From Nannocystis punicea (GTDB lineage Bacteria > Myxococcota_A > Polyangia > Nannocystales > Nannocystaceae): 64,000 nucleotides of DNA. The stretch covers positions 5,022,001-5,086,000 of the forward strand of contig NZ_CP114040.1 of NCBI RefSeq assembly GCF_026965555.1, in the 5' to 3' direction. The notes beneath the pieces were generated by a model, which worked only from the letters and a program-made list of their open reading frames with translations, was not told where the DNA came from and searched no databases. Each line of letters starts with the position of its first letter. The first letter of the stretch is position 1. Shown here piece after piece: positions 28,481-41,168 of this stretch. Made by a program: the position numbers and the translations under genes.

Positions 28481-28967
28481 GCGCGGAGGTTACACGCGCT
28501 GCCGACGACGGTTCAATCGCGGGCCTCGCTGGCAAACTCGCGCCCGGGCGCCCGTGGGCGCACGTGGGCGCCCAGATCGGGCGACGCGGGCGCGTCGACG
28601 CGCCGGGCCGCGCGCGTCCGACCGGCGATCGACGAACTCCGCGACGCCGGCGGAGCGAGATGTCCGATGGGACAGATCGGGCGAGGACGATCCGCGGACC
28701 GCGGGCGACCTCGAGTCAGTCCGGCGGCCTCGCGCCGCTCGCAGGCGTGGGCGAGGCGACCTCCGGTAGCGACGGCGGAACCGCGTCGCTCGCGGGCGTG
28801 CGCAAGGGGGCTGCGAGGCGAGACGTGACGGCGGTCCGTCTCGCTCGCGGGCGCCGCCGAAGAACTACGGGGCGAACCAGTCGCCGCGTCGGTGACCGGG
28901 AGACGAACTGGACGAGGCCGGCTGCGGGACCTGCCGCCGGTGCCTTGCGGCCGCGCTCGTGCCTGGC
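28481..28967. other. 487-base gene-free region with imperfect repeats
   Basis: No credible gene. It holds two degenerate 14-bp units (28657 and 28671, GACAGATCG) and an imperfect direct repeat built on GCTCGCRGGCG near 28737, 28790 and 28842. The region is extremely GC-rich, and open frames through it are what that composition alone would give. It may be a decayed gene. Confidence 0.5.
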
Positions 28968-29387
28968 TCAGTGCTCGTGGTCGTGGCCGTGGTCGTGATC
29001 GTGGTTGCAACGACCCTCGGCGTGGGCCTTCTCGTGCTCCTCGATCTGGCGGCGGATGTCGTCCATGTCGAGGTTTTGGACCTCGCCGACGAGCTCGTCG
29101 AGGGCCTTCGCGGGCAGCATGCCGGCCTGGCGGAACAGCAGGATGCCCTGGCGGAACACCATGACGGTGGGGATGGAGCGGATGTCGAACGCGGCCGCCA
29201 GCTCTTGCTGGGCCTCGGTGTCGAGCTTGCCCCACAGGACGTTCTGGTGGCGCTCGGAGGCGGCCTCGTAGACGGGGGCGAAGGCGCGGCAGGGACCGCA
29301 CCAGCTGGCCCAGCAGTCGAGCACCACCGTCTCGTTGCCCTCGACGATGGTCCGGAAGTTGTCGCTGGTGATCTCGGTGGTGCTCAT
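28968..29387 (-). CDS. Thioredoxin-family protein with His/Asp metal-binding tail
   Basis: 139 aa. A thioredoxin fold with the classical WCGPC redox motif near residue 30 and the cis-proline in RSIPTVMVF near residue 75. It is cytosolic (no signal peptide) and expected to reduce protein disulfides. The odd part is the tail: after the fold there is a charged helix (DDIRRQIEEHEKAH) and then a Cys plus HDHDHGHDHEH. That is a plausible Zn, Ni or Cu binding tail like those of metal chaperones. ATG 29387 is the natural start. The peptide deformylase gene lies upstream on the same strand. Confidence 0.85.
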   Translation of the reverse strand: MSTTEITSDNFRTIVEGNETVVLDCWASWCGPCRAFAPVYEAASERHQNVLWGKLDTEAQQELAAAFDIRSIPTVMVFRQGILLFRQAGMLPAKALDELVGEVQNLDMDDIRRQIEEHEKAHAEGRCNHDHDHGHDHEH

Positions 29388-29481
29388 GTCGTTGCTCCTG
29401 GGTGCTTGCATAGCACTCGCCGCCGGAGGTCTGTCATGGTTCGACGTGGCGCGCTCGGCGGAACTCGCGCGTACGTGCGGC

Positions 29482-30171
29482 TCAGCGGGCGAATTCCGCG
29501 AGGATCTCGGCGATCGGCCGGCCGGCGTGGCGCGCCCGGGCCTGGTCTCCCGTGGAGAAGGAGCGGGTGAGCATGCGGTCGACGTAGAGGGTGCCGTCGA
29601 GGTGGTCGACCTCGTGTTGGAGGATCCGTGCGGGCCAGCCGCGCACTCGCAAGGTCTGCGGCTGACCGCGGCGGTCGAGGCCGGTGACCTCGACCTCGGC
29701 GTGCCGCTCGACCAGGGCGGTGTAGCCGTGCACGCTGAGGCAGCCCTCGAAGAAGGTCCGGGTGTCGTCGCCGATCGGCCGCAGCACGGGGTTGATGAAC
29801 ACGTGCACCGCCAGCTCGACGCGCTCGCGCTCGCGCAGCTCGGCCGGCGTGAGCCGGGCCATGAGATCGGCCCGGTCCTCGAGCACGAGGATCCGCCACG
29901 GGACGCCGACCTGCGGCGCCGCCAGACCCACACCCGGGGCGGCCCGCATGGTCGCGATCATCCTGTCGATGAGCTCCTGGACCTCGGCGGTGGCGATCCG
30001 CTCGACCGCGAGCTCGCTCGCGCGACCGCGGAGCACCGGGTCGCCGGCCTGGACGATGTCGGGGTGCGGAGCGGACGGAGCGGACGGTGGCATGGGCTTC
30101 GAGACGGTCGGCGCGCAGGCGGCGCTGGTGAGCGCGAGGGCGAGGAGCCGCGCGAGCGGAGGCGAGGGCAT
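29482..30171 (-). CDS. def: Peptide deformylase with lipoprotein signal
   Basis: 229 aa. All three deformylase motifs are intact: GVGLAAPQVG near residue 77, EGCLSV near 142, and QHEVDHLDG near 184, whose Cys and two His bind the metal. Deformylases remove formyl groups from new proteins in the cytosol. Here ATG 30171, with a good ribosome-binding site, gives a lipoprotein leader (LARLLALALTSAACAP) and a Pro/Ser linker before the fold. A start at the later Met (MPPSAPSAP) would give a cytosolic enzyme but has no ribosome-binding site. If exported, its substrate cannot be nascent chains. Confidence 0.85.
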   Translation of the reverse strand: MPSPPLARLLALALTSAACAPTVSKPMPPSAPSAPHPDIVQAGDPVLRGRASELAVERIATAEVQELIDRMIATMRAAPGVGLAAPQVGVPWRILVLEDRADLMARLTPAELRERERVELAVHVFINPVLRPIGDDTRTFFEGCLSVHGYTALVERHAEVEVTGLDRRGQPQTLRVRGWPARILQHEVDHLDGTLYVDRMLTRSFSTGDQARARHAGRPIAEILAEFAR

Positions 30172-30176
30172 GGGCG

Positions 30177-30182
30177 CTCTCC
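30177..30182 (-). promoter_or_regulatory. Ribosome-binding site deciding the def start
   Basis: GGAGAG on the minus strand, five bases before ATG 30171. It supports the start that includes the lipoprotein signal. No similar site precedes the later in-frame ATG. Confidence 0.6.
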
Positions 30183-30249
30183 GGCTAGCACGAACCGCTG
30201 CGGGCCGGAAGCGGCCGGCCGGGCCCGACGGCGGGTCGGGGCAGGGCGT

Positions 30250-30300
30250 CACATGGCTGTTGGAGCATGTCTCGGAAGACATGTCATTCCGGACTCCGCG
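30250..30300. repeat. 14-bp-period palindromic array, 3-4 units
   Basis: CACATGGCT (30250), AGCATGTCT (30264), GACATGTCA (30278) and a decayed GACTCCGCG (30292). It is the second of the two clear arrays between divergent genes, here def and a small membrane protein. Confidence 0.75.
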
Positions 30301-30438
30301 GGTCGGCGGGGCGCGGCGGACCGGCTGACGTCGGCGGACGGCGACGGACGGGGAATGCGCCCGCAAGCGGCGGCGAGGCGCGAGGGCGCCAGCACGATAG
30401 GGCATGAACGGGGCGGGGAGATGGGGTAGATCGGAGGC

Positions 30439-30978
30439 ATGTCGAGGGTCTTCACCCGCGAGCGCTGCATGCCGTGGCTGTGCGCCCGCATCCCGCTCGA
30501 CGACGAGCCGCAGGAGGTGGCGCTGTCGGTCGACGAGCTGTGCGCCCGGCTGCCGCGCCGCGGGACCCGCGGGCTCGGGATCTCGGGGCTGCTCGGTCTG
30601 GTCGCCGCCGCGGTGGTGCTGCTGACGGCAGCGCGCCCGGCTCGCGCCGAGAGCACCCGGCCGGGCCCGTCGGTCCGCTCGCTGGCCGGGTACACGCTCG
30701 GCGGCCTCGGCTTCGGCGCGCTGGCCGTGAGCCGCCGCCTCCACCGCAACGCGCCGGGCCTGGCGGTGCTGTGCGCCGGGCGCGACGCCGACCTCGACCC
30801 GGCCCGGCTGACCGCGCTGGTCAAGACGGCCCGCGCGCGGCTGTCCGAAACGGCATGGCCTGAAGGACATGTCTGGTTGATCTCGGAGCGGCCGCTGTCG
30901 GCCGATCACAAGGCCCGCGCGGCGGCGCTGCAGGTGCGCTGCTTCGTGGCGGTGAACGGGCGCATCACCGAAGTGTGA
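30439..30978 (+). CDS. Hypothetical membrane protein
   Basis: 179 aa, not recognised. A basic/acidic N-terminus of about 45 residues is followed by one clear membrane segment (SGLLGLVAAAVVLLTAARP) and a second weak hydrophobic stretch (LGGLGFGALAV), then a soluble domain of about 85 residues. A GGAGG site lies just before ATG 30439. Three repeat units interrupt the C-terminal domain and encode the stretch around TAWPEGHVW. Confidence 0.55.
   Translation: MSRVFTRERCMPWLCARIPLDDEPQEVALSVDELCARLPRRGTRGLGISGLLGLVAAAVVLLTAARPARAESTRPGPSVRSLAGYTLGGLGFGALAVSRRLHRNAPGLAVLCAGRDADLDPARLTALVKTARARLSETAWPEGHVWLISERPLSADHKARAAALQVRCFVAVNGRITEV
30838..30879. repeat. 14-bp repeat units inside a coding sequence
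   Basis: CGGCTGTCC (30838), GGCATGGCC (30852) and GACATGTCT (30866) in exact 14-base register, within the small membrane-protein gene. Three units equal 42 bases, so the frame is kept. Confidence 0.65.
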
Positions 30979-31081
30979 CGGCTCGCGGGCGCGGACGCGG
31001 GCGGTCGAGCGCACGGGTCTGCATGGAGAGCGCGGAGGCCCCGATTGGAGGCGCGTCGCGGCGGCCGGATACTCGCGGCCG

Positions 31082-31594
31082 ATGAGCGGTGCGAAGGCGG
31101 AGTACTCCGGAGCGGCCCTGAGTTCGTTCGTGCTGGCGTTCGGCGAGGCGAACGGGGTGGTGCAGAAGATCCTCGCCGACGCGGGGGTCGCGGCGATCGA
31201 TCCCGAGGCCTGGTACGACTACGAGTGGGCGAGCGCGATCTTCTACCGGATCGGCGAGAAGGTCGGCCGCGCGGCGGTCATCCACGTCGGCCGCAAGATG
31301 ATCGAGGCGGCCGTGTTCCCGCCGGGCATCGACAGCGTGGAGAAGGTGCTGATGAGCCTCGGCGCGGCCTTCAAGCTCAACACCCGCGGCGGCGACGTCG
31401 GCGACATCTTCTGCACGATCGAGGACGACTACAGCGCGACGATCGTCCGCACGCAGCGCGGCCTGTGCCCGTTCAACGTCGGCATCATCGAGGGCTGCTG
31501 CGCCCGCTACGGGGTCAAGCCGCTGATCGAGCACGGGGTCGACGGCTGCCAGGACGAGGGCGCGCCGACCTGCACGTACCACGTGAGCTGGTGA
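31082..31594 (+). CDS. Hypothetical protein, V4R-like C-terminus
   Basis: 170 aa, soluble, no signal peptide. The C-terminal half ends with a cysteine pattern (GIIEGCCARYG, then CQDEGAPTCTYHVSW) resembling the end of V4R (4-vinyl reductase) domains, which bind small hydrophobic ligands. The N-terminal half is helical. Similar myxobacterial proteins exist as families of paralogues with unknown function. The assignment is tentative. Confidence 0.5.
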   Translation: MSGAKAEYSGAALSSFVLAFGEANGVVQKILADAGVAAIDPEAWYDYEWASAIFYRIGEKVGRAAVIHVGRKMIEAAVFPPGIDSVEKVLMSLGAAFKLNTRGGDVGDIFCTIEDDYSATIVRTQRGLCPFNVGIIEGCCARYGVKPLIEHGVDGCQDEGAPTCTYHVSW

Positions 31595-31643
31595 CAGACC
31601 TCGGCCGCTGGACGCGCGCTCCTGCGTGGCTCAGAGTCGAGAG

Positions 31644-32372
31644 GTGAAGGCGTTTCACTGCCTCGGGGGGCTGCTCCTCGCGCTCGGCTGCGGCGGGGAG
31701 AAGGGCGACGACTCGCAGACCGCGAGCGGCGCCTCGACGACGGCCGACACCAGCGAGGCCGAGAGCACCACGTCGAGCGGCAGCGCGACGACGAGCGATA
31801 CGACGAGCGCCGCGTCGACGTCGACCGCATCGACGACGACGACCGAGTCGTCCTCCGGCGAGCTGCCGCCGCTGCCCGAGCCCGATCCGGCGTTCTGCCC
31901 GCTCGACTGGTCCGGTCCGACGACGATCGCCGGCATGGCCCCGTTCGGGGCGTTCTCCGGCTCGGTCTCCTGGTTCGAGTGGCAGTTCTGCAGCGGCTAC
32001 TATCCCATGGTGCTGGTCGTCGAGGATCCGGCGGAGGTCCACGACGCAGTCATGAGCGAGGCGCCCATCGCCCGCGCCATCGCGTTCGGCCTGCCCACCT
32101 CGGGCTGGGAGGGATCGGCGATGACGGGCGACTTCACGCCGGAGGTCCACGCGATGGTCGACGGGGAATGGACCGACCTCAACCTCTCGCAGGGCGAGGT
32201 GACGCTGAGCGTGAGCGTCAGCGTCGCCGACACGGAGTCCCCGACCGACATCCCGCGCCTCGTCGGCGAATTCTCGCTCCAGGGCGGGCAGGGCGCGTGG
32301 GACCTGGCCGGGTCGTTCGACGCGGCCTACTGCGGGCCGCTCAACGACTTCAAGGTGTCCAACTGCAACTGA
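31644..32372 (+). CDS. Hypothetical Thr/Ser-rich lipoprotein
   Basis: 242 aa. GTG 31644 gives a compact signal and lipobox (LGGLLLALGCGGEK); an in-frame GTG at 31626 adds six residues. A Thr/Ser/Ala linker of about 60 residues follows, then a domain of about 160 residues with Cys near both ends (FCPLDW and AYCGPLNDF) and a beta-rich centre. Function unknown. It ends 39 bases before a three-unit repeat array. Confidence 0.65.
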   Translation: MKAFHCLGGLLLALGCGGEKGDDSQTASGASTTADTSEAESTTSSGSATTSDTTSAASTSTASTTTTESSSGELPPLPEPDPAFCPLDWSGPTTIAGMAPFGAFSGSVSWFEWQFCSGYYPMVLVVEDPAEVHDAVMSEAPIARAIAFGLPTSGWEGSAMTGDFTPEVHAMVDGEWTDLNLSQGEVTLSVSVSVADTESPTDIPRLVGEFSLQGGQGAWDLAGSFDAAYCGPLNDFKVSNCN

Positions 32373-32410
32373 GGGACCCGCGACGCCCAGGTCCGTAGCG
32401 TGTTCCCTGA

Positions 32411-32455
32411 GTCATGCTCTGAAGGACATGTCTCGAAGGACATGTCTCGGAGCGC
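32411..32455. repeat. 14-bp-period palindromic array, 3 units
   Basis: GTCATGCTC (32411), GACATGTCT (32425) and GACATGTCT (32439), with spacers TGAAG, CGAAG and CGGAG. The array ends directly at the stop codon of the minus-strand FG-GAP gene. Convergent junction. Confidence 0.9.
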
Positions 32456-34129
32456 TCAGCCCGGCGGGTCGGGCATGCAGACGGCGCCGCCCTCGATCTG
32501 GGCGTTGGTGCGGAAGGTGTTGAGGGTCTGCCAGGAGGGCACCTGGTGCTGCGGGATGGTGGCGTCCTCGCGGACGTTGGTGACGTGGTAGGCGTGCTGG
32601 TTCCAGATCCGCCGGGCCTGGATCCACCGGTCGTCGACGTCGCGCACGACCTGGACGGCGGGCTGGAGGCCGCCGTTCGAGACGACGACGATCTCGGCGG
32701 AGCCGTCGTCGTCGACGTCGGCGACGACCGGGTTCTCGGCCTGCGTCCACGACGAGCGGGGGCTCGACAGCAGCACCGCGCCGCCCTCGCCGTAGACGAA
32801 CAGGAATTGCTCGTCGGCGTACATGGCCTGGGCGTAGCCGGCGCCGAGGAAGTCGAAGGCGGTGCCGGCTGCGAAGCCGCTGTTGTCCTGCACGGAGGCG
32901 GTCCACAGCAGGCTGAGGTCGGGGCGGTAGATGTTGTAGTGCTGGTTGGAGCTGACGAGGATCTCGGCCTTCCCGTCGCCGTCGACGTCGTGGATCGCGG
33001 CCGGACGCCACCACGACTGGTCGCCGCTCGGGTTCTGGTTGGCATAGACGATGGTTCCGTCGTGCTCGAGCAAGGAGAGGCCGCTGAAGCTGGCGAGCAG
33101 GACCTCGGGCTCGGGGTCGTCGTCGAGGTTGGCGACCTGCGGGTGGGCGATCGAGATGGGCGTGGAGTAGTAGACGCTGCCGTCGTGGTGGTAGGCGTTG
33201 CCGCCCTGCAGGACCTCGAGGTCGCCGTCGCCGTCGAGGTCGGCGGCGAACGGGATGTCGATCGCGCCGTTGCTGCCGCCGAGGAAGAGCTGGGCGCCGA
33301 GGTGATCGAGGACGGCGCGGCCGGCCATGATCTCGACGTCGCCGTCGGCGTCGAGGTCGGCGAGGGCGACCGCGACCTGCCAGGCGTCGAACACGACCGG
33401 GCTCTCCCACTTGAAGGTGCCGTCGTGCTCGAAGGCGATCGCGTGGCCGTTGACGACGTCGCCGACCTCGCTGCGGATGGTGACGATCTCGGGCAGGCCG
33501 TCGCCGTCGATGTCGCCGATCGCGGGGTTGGCGTAGCCGTCGATGATGTCTGGGATCTTGAGGTTCACGGCGCCGGTGAGGCCGTCGAGGATGTAGATGT
33601 GGCCGTCGGACTGGTTGTTGCCGTAGAGCGGGACGACGACGTCGGGGACGTCGCAGAGGTCGATGACGCCGTCGCCGTTGTCGTCGGTCATGTTGGCGAC
33701 CAGCGGGGTGGCGACCGCGTGGACCTCGCCGTCCTGGCCGGAGAAGGCCCACTGCACCGCGGGCATGAAGCTGTCCGGCGGGGCCTCCATCTCGCAGTCG
33801 CCGACGGCGTCGCCGTCGTCGCCCTGGACCTTGCAACGATCGACGGGGGGCGGGTCGCCGGTGGTGCCGAAGCCGACGTCGAGCTTGACGTTGTCGGTGG
33901 TGCCGCCGGTGGTGGTCGAGGTGGTGGTCGAGGGATCGGCGCCGGTGGTGGTGGTCGTCGTCGCCGACGCGGCGCCGGTGGTCGGCACGGCGCCTGTGGT
34001 GGTGGTCGAGGTGTCCGAAGGGACAGGTCCTCCCGTCTGGCTGTCGCTGGCCGAGGCGGCGGTGCTGTCGCTGCAGCCTGCCAGGAGCGCGAGTGCGGCG
34101 AGGGGGCGAAGGACGCGTGAGGACGACAC
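32456..34129 (-). CDS. FG-GAP/VCBS repeat lipoprotein (paralogue)
   Basis: 557 aa from GTG 34129, which gives the signal LRPLAALALLAGCSDS. A Thr-rich linker (with runs of Thr) reaches about residue 70, then comes an FG-GAP propeller with calcium-type loops DDNGDGVIDLCD, DIDGDGLPEIV, DLDADGDVEIM, DLDGDGDLEVL and DVDDDGSAEIV. The domain order and the C-terminal signature (IQARRIWNQHAYHVTNVRED) match the gene at 21251-22990, so the two are duplicates. A surface-binding role is likely. Two repeat units lie in its linker. Confidence 0.85.
   Translation of the reverse strand: MSSSRVLRPLAALALLAGCSDSTAASASDSQTGGPVPSDTSTTTTGAVPTTGAASATTTTTTGADPSTTTSTTTGGTTDNVKLDVGFGTTGDPPPVDRCKVQGDDGDAVGDCEMEAPPDSFMPAVQWAFSGQDGEVHAVATPLVANMTDDNGDGVIDLCDVPDVVVPLYGNNQSDGHIYILDGLTGAVNLKIPDIIDGYANPAIGDIDGDGLPEIVTIRSEVGDVVNGHAIAFEHDGTFKWESPVVFDAWQVAVALADLDADGDVEIMAGRAVLDHLGAQLFLGGSNGAIDIPFAADLDGDGDLEVLQGGNAYHHDGSVYYSTPISIAHPQVANLDDDPEPEVLLASFSGLSLLEHDGTIVYANQNPSGDQSWWRPAAIHDVDGDGKAEILVSSNQHYNIYRPDLSLLWTASVQDNSGFAAGTAFDFLGAGYAQAMYADEQFLFVYGEGGAVLLSSPRSSWTQAENPVVADVDDDGSAEIVVVSNGGLQPAVQVVRDVDDRWIQARRIWNQHAYHVTNVREDATIPQHQVPSWQTLNTFRTNAQIEGGAVCMPDPPG
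34008..34035. repeat. 14-bp repeat units in an FG-GAP lipoprotein linker
   Basis: GAGGTGTCC (34008) and GACAGGTCC (34022), fourteen bases apart, inside the coding region of the Thr-rich linker of the minus-strand lipoprotein. Confidence 0.5.
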
Positions 34130-34190
34130 GGTGCGACGATACACCCGCGACCGGACTCTGCGTGGGCGGAAGTCCGTGGCCGGGCGCGGG

Positions 34191-34195
34191 GGAGG
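34191..34195 (+). promoter_or_regulatory. Ribosome-binding site
   Basis: GGAGG four bases before ATG 34200; it fixes the start of the LamG-like lipoprotein gene. Confidence 0.5.
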
Positions 34196-34199
34196 TACC

Positions 34200-35256
<1,057 letters not shown>

Positions 35257-35268
35257 TAGGGTCGATCG

Positions 35269-35333
35269 GGAATGTCGCAAGAGACATGCTTCGATGGGCA
35301 TGTCGCATGGGGCATGTCCCGAGAGGATGCCGA
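35269..35333. repeat. 14-bp-period palindromic array, 5 units
   Basis: Units at 35269 (GGAATGTCG), 35283 (GACATGCTT), 35297 (GGCATGTCG), 35311 (GGCATGTCC) and 35325 (GGATGCCGA). It starts 13 bases after the proposed true stop of the LamG-like lipoprotein and ends exactly at the stop of the minus-strand zinc-ribbon gene. Confidence 0.9.
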
Positions 35334-36416
35334 TCACTCGGCAGGGTCGGAGGGGCGGCGGACGCCGGTCGGGCCGTGCAGGCGATCGACGCTGACGAGC
35401 ACCGGTTCGCCGTCCTTCCACCCGTCGTACTCGCTCCTGGGCAGCTCGCGGGCGTAGGTCTCGCCGTCGTCGCCGTAGGCGAACACGACGGTGTAGCGGC
35501 TGTCCTGGACGGTGCGCTCCCGGTCGCCGCTGGTGGCGATCTCGGCGAATCGTAGGCCGTCGTGGCCGTCGCCGCTCACGACCTGGCTGCGCGCGGGGAC
35601 CCAGTCCTGGGTGACGTAGTCGCACCAGGTGGCGTAGATCGGGCGCGAGCAGTACCTGGTGCGCGTCCGCGTGACCGAGCGCGTGCAGGTCCGCGGGACG
35701 CTGGTGCAGGTGCGGGAGAACGAGCCGTTGCCGTTGCTGCGGGTGCTGCAAGACTGGGTCGAGCCGCACGAGTAGGACTCGGTGGCCTGGTAGTTCTCGG
35801 TGCCGCAGGCGTACGACTCGTCGTGGTGGTGCTTCTCGCGACAGGCGGTGATGGCGACGCCGGCGACCTCGCCGCGGCCGGCCCGCGGGGGGACCTCGGC
35901 GCGCTCGTGCACGGACGTCTTCCAGTCGCCGCGGTCGACGTCCTGCCAGCGCTGCAAGGTGGTGGTGTGCGTCCAGTGGAGGCCGACGACCTTGCCCGCG
36001 AGCTCGTGATCGAGGGTGCACCAGGTGACGAGGGCGACGAAGGCGAGCAGCAGGCCGAGGAGCCAGCGGCGCCGACGCGTGAGCCACGAGGCCCGCGCGG
36101 GCGCAGGGGCCTCGGCGGGCTTCGGCGGCGGCTGACCGTCACGGCCGCCGCCGCAGCTGTCGCAGGTCGGCGACGAGGCGCGGTTGTTGCTGCCGCAGTA
36201 CCTGCACGACCAGTCGGGGCCGTCGTGCGCGAGCGCCAGCTCGTCGGGGCTGGCGATCGCGGCGCCGTCGAAGTCGTCGGGCGGCCGCATGGCGTCGAGC
36301 TCGTGCTGCTCGCGCGGGTCGCCGCACGAGGGACAGCGCTTGTCACGGCCGGTGATGTCCTTCTGCCCGCAGCGCGTGCAGTCCCAGGTGCCCCAGGCGG
36401 TGACGGTGGTGTCCAC
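35334..36416 (-). CDS. Membrane protein with two zinc ribbons and Cys-rich domain
   Basis: 360 aa from GTG 36416. Two four-cysteine zinc ribbons come first: CTRCGQ/CPSCGD near residues 13-30 and CRYCGS/CDSCGG near 80-95. Then come a Pro/Ala linker and one membrane segment (WLLGLLLAFVALVTWC). The outer domain has a His/Cys/Thr-rich stretch (CREKHHHDESYACG, then YSCGSTQSC and RTCTRSVTRTRTRYC) that could hold metal or disulfides. Function unknown. Similar zinc-ribbon membrane proteins are frequent in Myxococcota. Confidence 0.7.
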   Translation of the reverse strand: MDTTVTAWGTWDCTRCGQKDITGRDKRCPSCGDPREQHELDAMRPPDDFDGAAIASPDELALAHDGPDWSCRYCGSNNRASSPTCDSCGGGRDGQPPPKPAEAPAPARASWLTRRRRWLLGLLLAFVALVTWCTLDHELAGKVVGLHWTHTTTLQRWQDVDRGDWKTSVHERAEVPPRAGRGEVAGVAITACREKHHHDESYACGTENYQATESYSCGSTQSCSTRSNGNGSFSRTCTSVPRTCTRSVTRTRTRYCSRPIYATWCDYVTQDWVPARSQVVSGDGHDGLRFAEIATSGDRERTVQDSRYTVVFAYGDDGETYARELPRSEYDGWKDGEPVLVSVDRLHGPTGVRRPSDPAE

Positions 36417-36740
36417 CGCGGCGAACGATAGCGCGAGGCGACGCGCGGGGCGGGACGAAGTGGGGCGCAGGTCCGCGCGACGATGGACGATGCGGAGATG
36501 TCGGGCGGTAGGACGGCCGCATCCGCTCGCCGCCGCGGGCACGAGCGTACTGCGTCGGGCGACGACCGGACGCGAGGGGCGAACACGGGGTCGCGCTCGC
36601 GGGCGGGCCTTCGGCGACTCCATAGCGATGGCCGAAGATCGGCAGCGGCCGCGGCGGCCTACTTCGTGCACGATGATGGGGTGCGCAGGGCCGAGGGGGC
36701 CCGGTTCGCCGGCGTGGGCGAGGTCGGCTAGGATGAGAGG
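36417..36740. other. Divergent intergenic region, no gene seen
   Basis: 324 bases between the zinc-ribbon membrane protein and a small lipoprotein. It holds both promoters by position. I see no clear promoter boxes and no repeat array. Confidence 0.5.
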
Positions 36741-37277
36741 ATGAGATGTCCGCTGCTGCTCGCGGCCCTGATGTCGACTGCATGTGCGGCGCACGAGCCG
36801 GCGCCGCGGATCCGCATGCCGGACGAGCCGGCGCCGGCTCAGGCGGAATGGGATGCGCGCCAGGTGCCGGACGCCGCGCCGGAGGTCGGCGGGACGGGGG
36901 ACACGGACGAGCCCGAGCCGTCCGGGGAAGCGCCGGTGGTCGCCGAGGCGCCGGAGGACGGACCGGTGAAGGAGGTCGAGTCGCTCGCGGCGGACGCGTA
37001 CGAGCGCGGCAAGCAGGCGGCCCTGCGATCGATCGCGCGGAACGAGCTGGGGCTCGAGACCTTCGGCTACCCGGCGCGGTGCCGTAGCGAGTACGCGCGG
37101 ATCTTGCGAGAGAAGTACAAGGTGGAGCTGCACACAGTCGCGGGCTGCGTGATCGACGAGACGATCCTCGAGCACGCCCGCGGCTACAACGAGGTGATGG
37201 AGGCCGAGATCACGCGCCGCTACGGGGCGAGCGTGTTCAACAAGGTGAGCCGTCAGGCCGGTTGCTCCGAGGCGTGA
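36741..37277 (+). CDS. Hypothetical lipoprotein
   Basis: 178 aa. Short signal peptide and lipobox (PLLLAALMSTACAA, Cys near residue 15), an acidic Pro/Glu-rich linker to about residue 75, and a helical C-terminal domain with three Cys (PARCRSEY, VAGCVIDE, RQAGCSEA). Function not recognised. Confidence 0.65.
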   Translation: MRCPLLLAALMSTACAAHEPAPRIRMPDEPAPAQAEWDARQVPDAAPEVGGTGDTDEPEPSGEAPVVAEAPEDGPVKEVESLAADAYERGKQAALRSIARNELGLETFGYPARCRSEYARILREKYKVELHTVAGCVIDETILEHARGYNEVMEAEITRRYGASVFNKVSRQAGCSEA

Positions 37278-37492
37278 CGGGCGTTCGGGCCCGGCCACGA
37301 GCTGCCTCGGCGGCGACGACGAGGAGGCATCGCCGAGGTTCGACGGCGCCGAGCCGCTGGCGCTGGCAACGACGAGGACGGGAGTCGGCGAGCGAGCGGG
37401 TTCACGTCGGCCGCCGGCGAGGCGCTGACGTGGCTCGAGGGCAGGAGTCCCTACGGCGCCGACCCGCCGGTGAGCGGGAGGGCGGGCGAGCG

Positions 37493-37563
37493 TGCATGTC
37501 GCATTCGACATGCTCGATGAGACATGCGTGAAAGAACATGCCCTCTCGGGCATGTCCTTCCGG

Positions 37564-37576
<13 letters not shown>
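37493..37576. repeat. 14-bp-period palindromic array, 6 units
   Basis: Units at 37493, 37507, 37521, 37535, 37549 and 37563 (TGCATGTCG through GTCATGCCG). The last overlaps the end of pyc and supplies its stop codon (TCA at 37564). Convergent junction. The 215 bases between the lipoprotein stop and the array hold nothing I recognise. Confidence 0.9.
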
Positions 37577-41013
<3,437 letters not shown>

Positions 41014-41168
41014 GGCCGTCGGAGATAGCAGAGCTCGCGCACGCGCGTGGGACGGGGTGCGATGGGGCGGCGCGCGGGCCGGAGAACCGGCCTGCGCGCG
41101 TTCTGGCGCGGGGCCTACGCGAGCCGCGCAGGTGGGGCGGCGGGCCGTCCGTGAGGTATGGTGCAGGT

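Noticed and set aside
28513..28967. Open frames in the gene-free region upstream of the 233-aa lipoprotein
   Set aside because: Arg/Pro/Ala-rich composition with imperfect repeats, no motif, and no ribosome-binding site.
35257..35555. Extension of the LamG-like lipoprotein over the repeat array and the opposite gene
   Set aside because: The extra 100 codons run through repeats and antisense to a zinc-ribbon protein; a one-base frameshift explains the read-through better.
36483..36731. An 82-codon plus-strand open frame between divergent genes
   Set aside because: Composition like a shadow frame, no ribosome-binding site, and it covers the space needed for two promoters.
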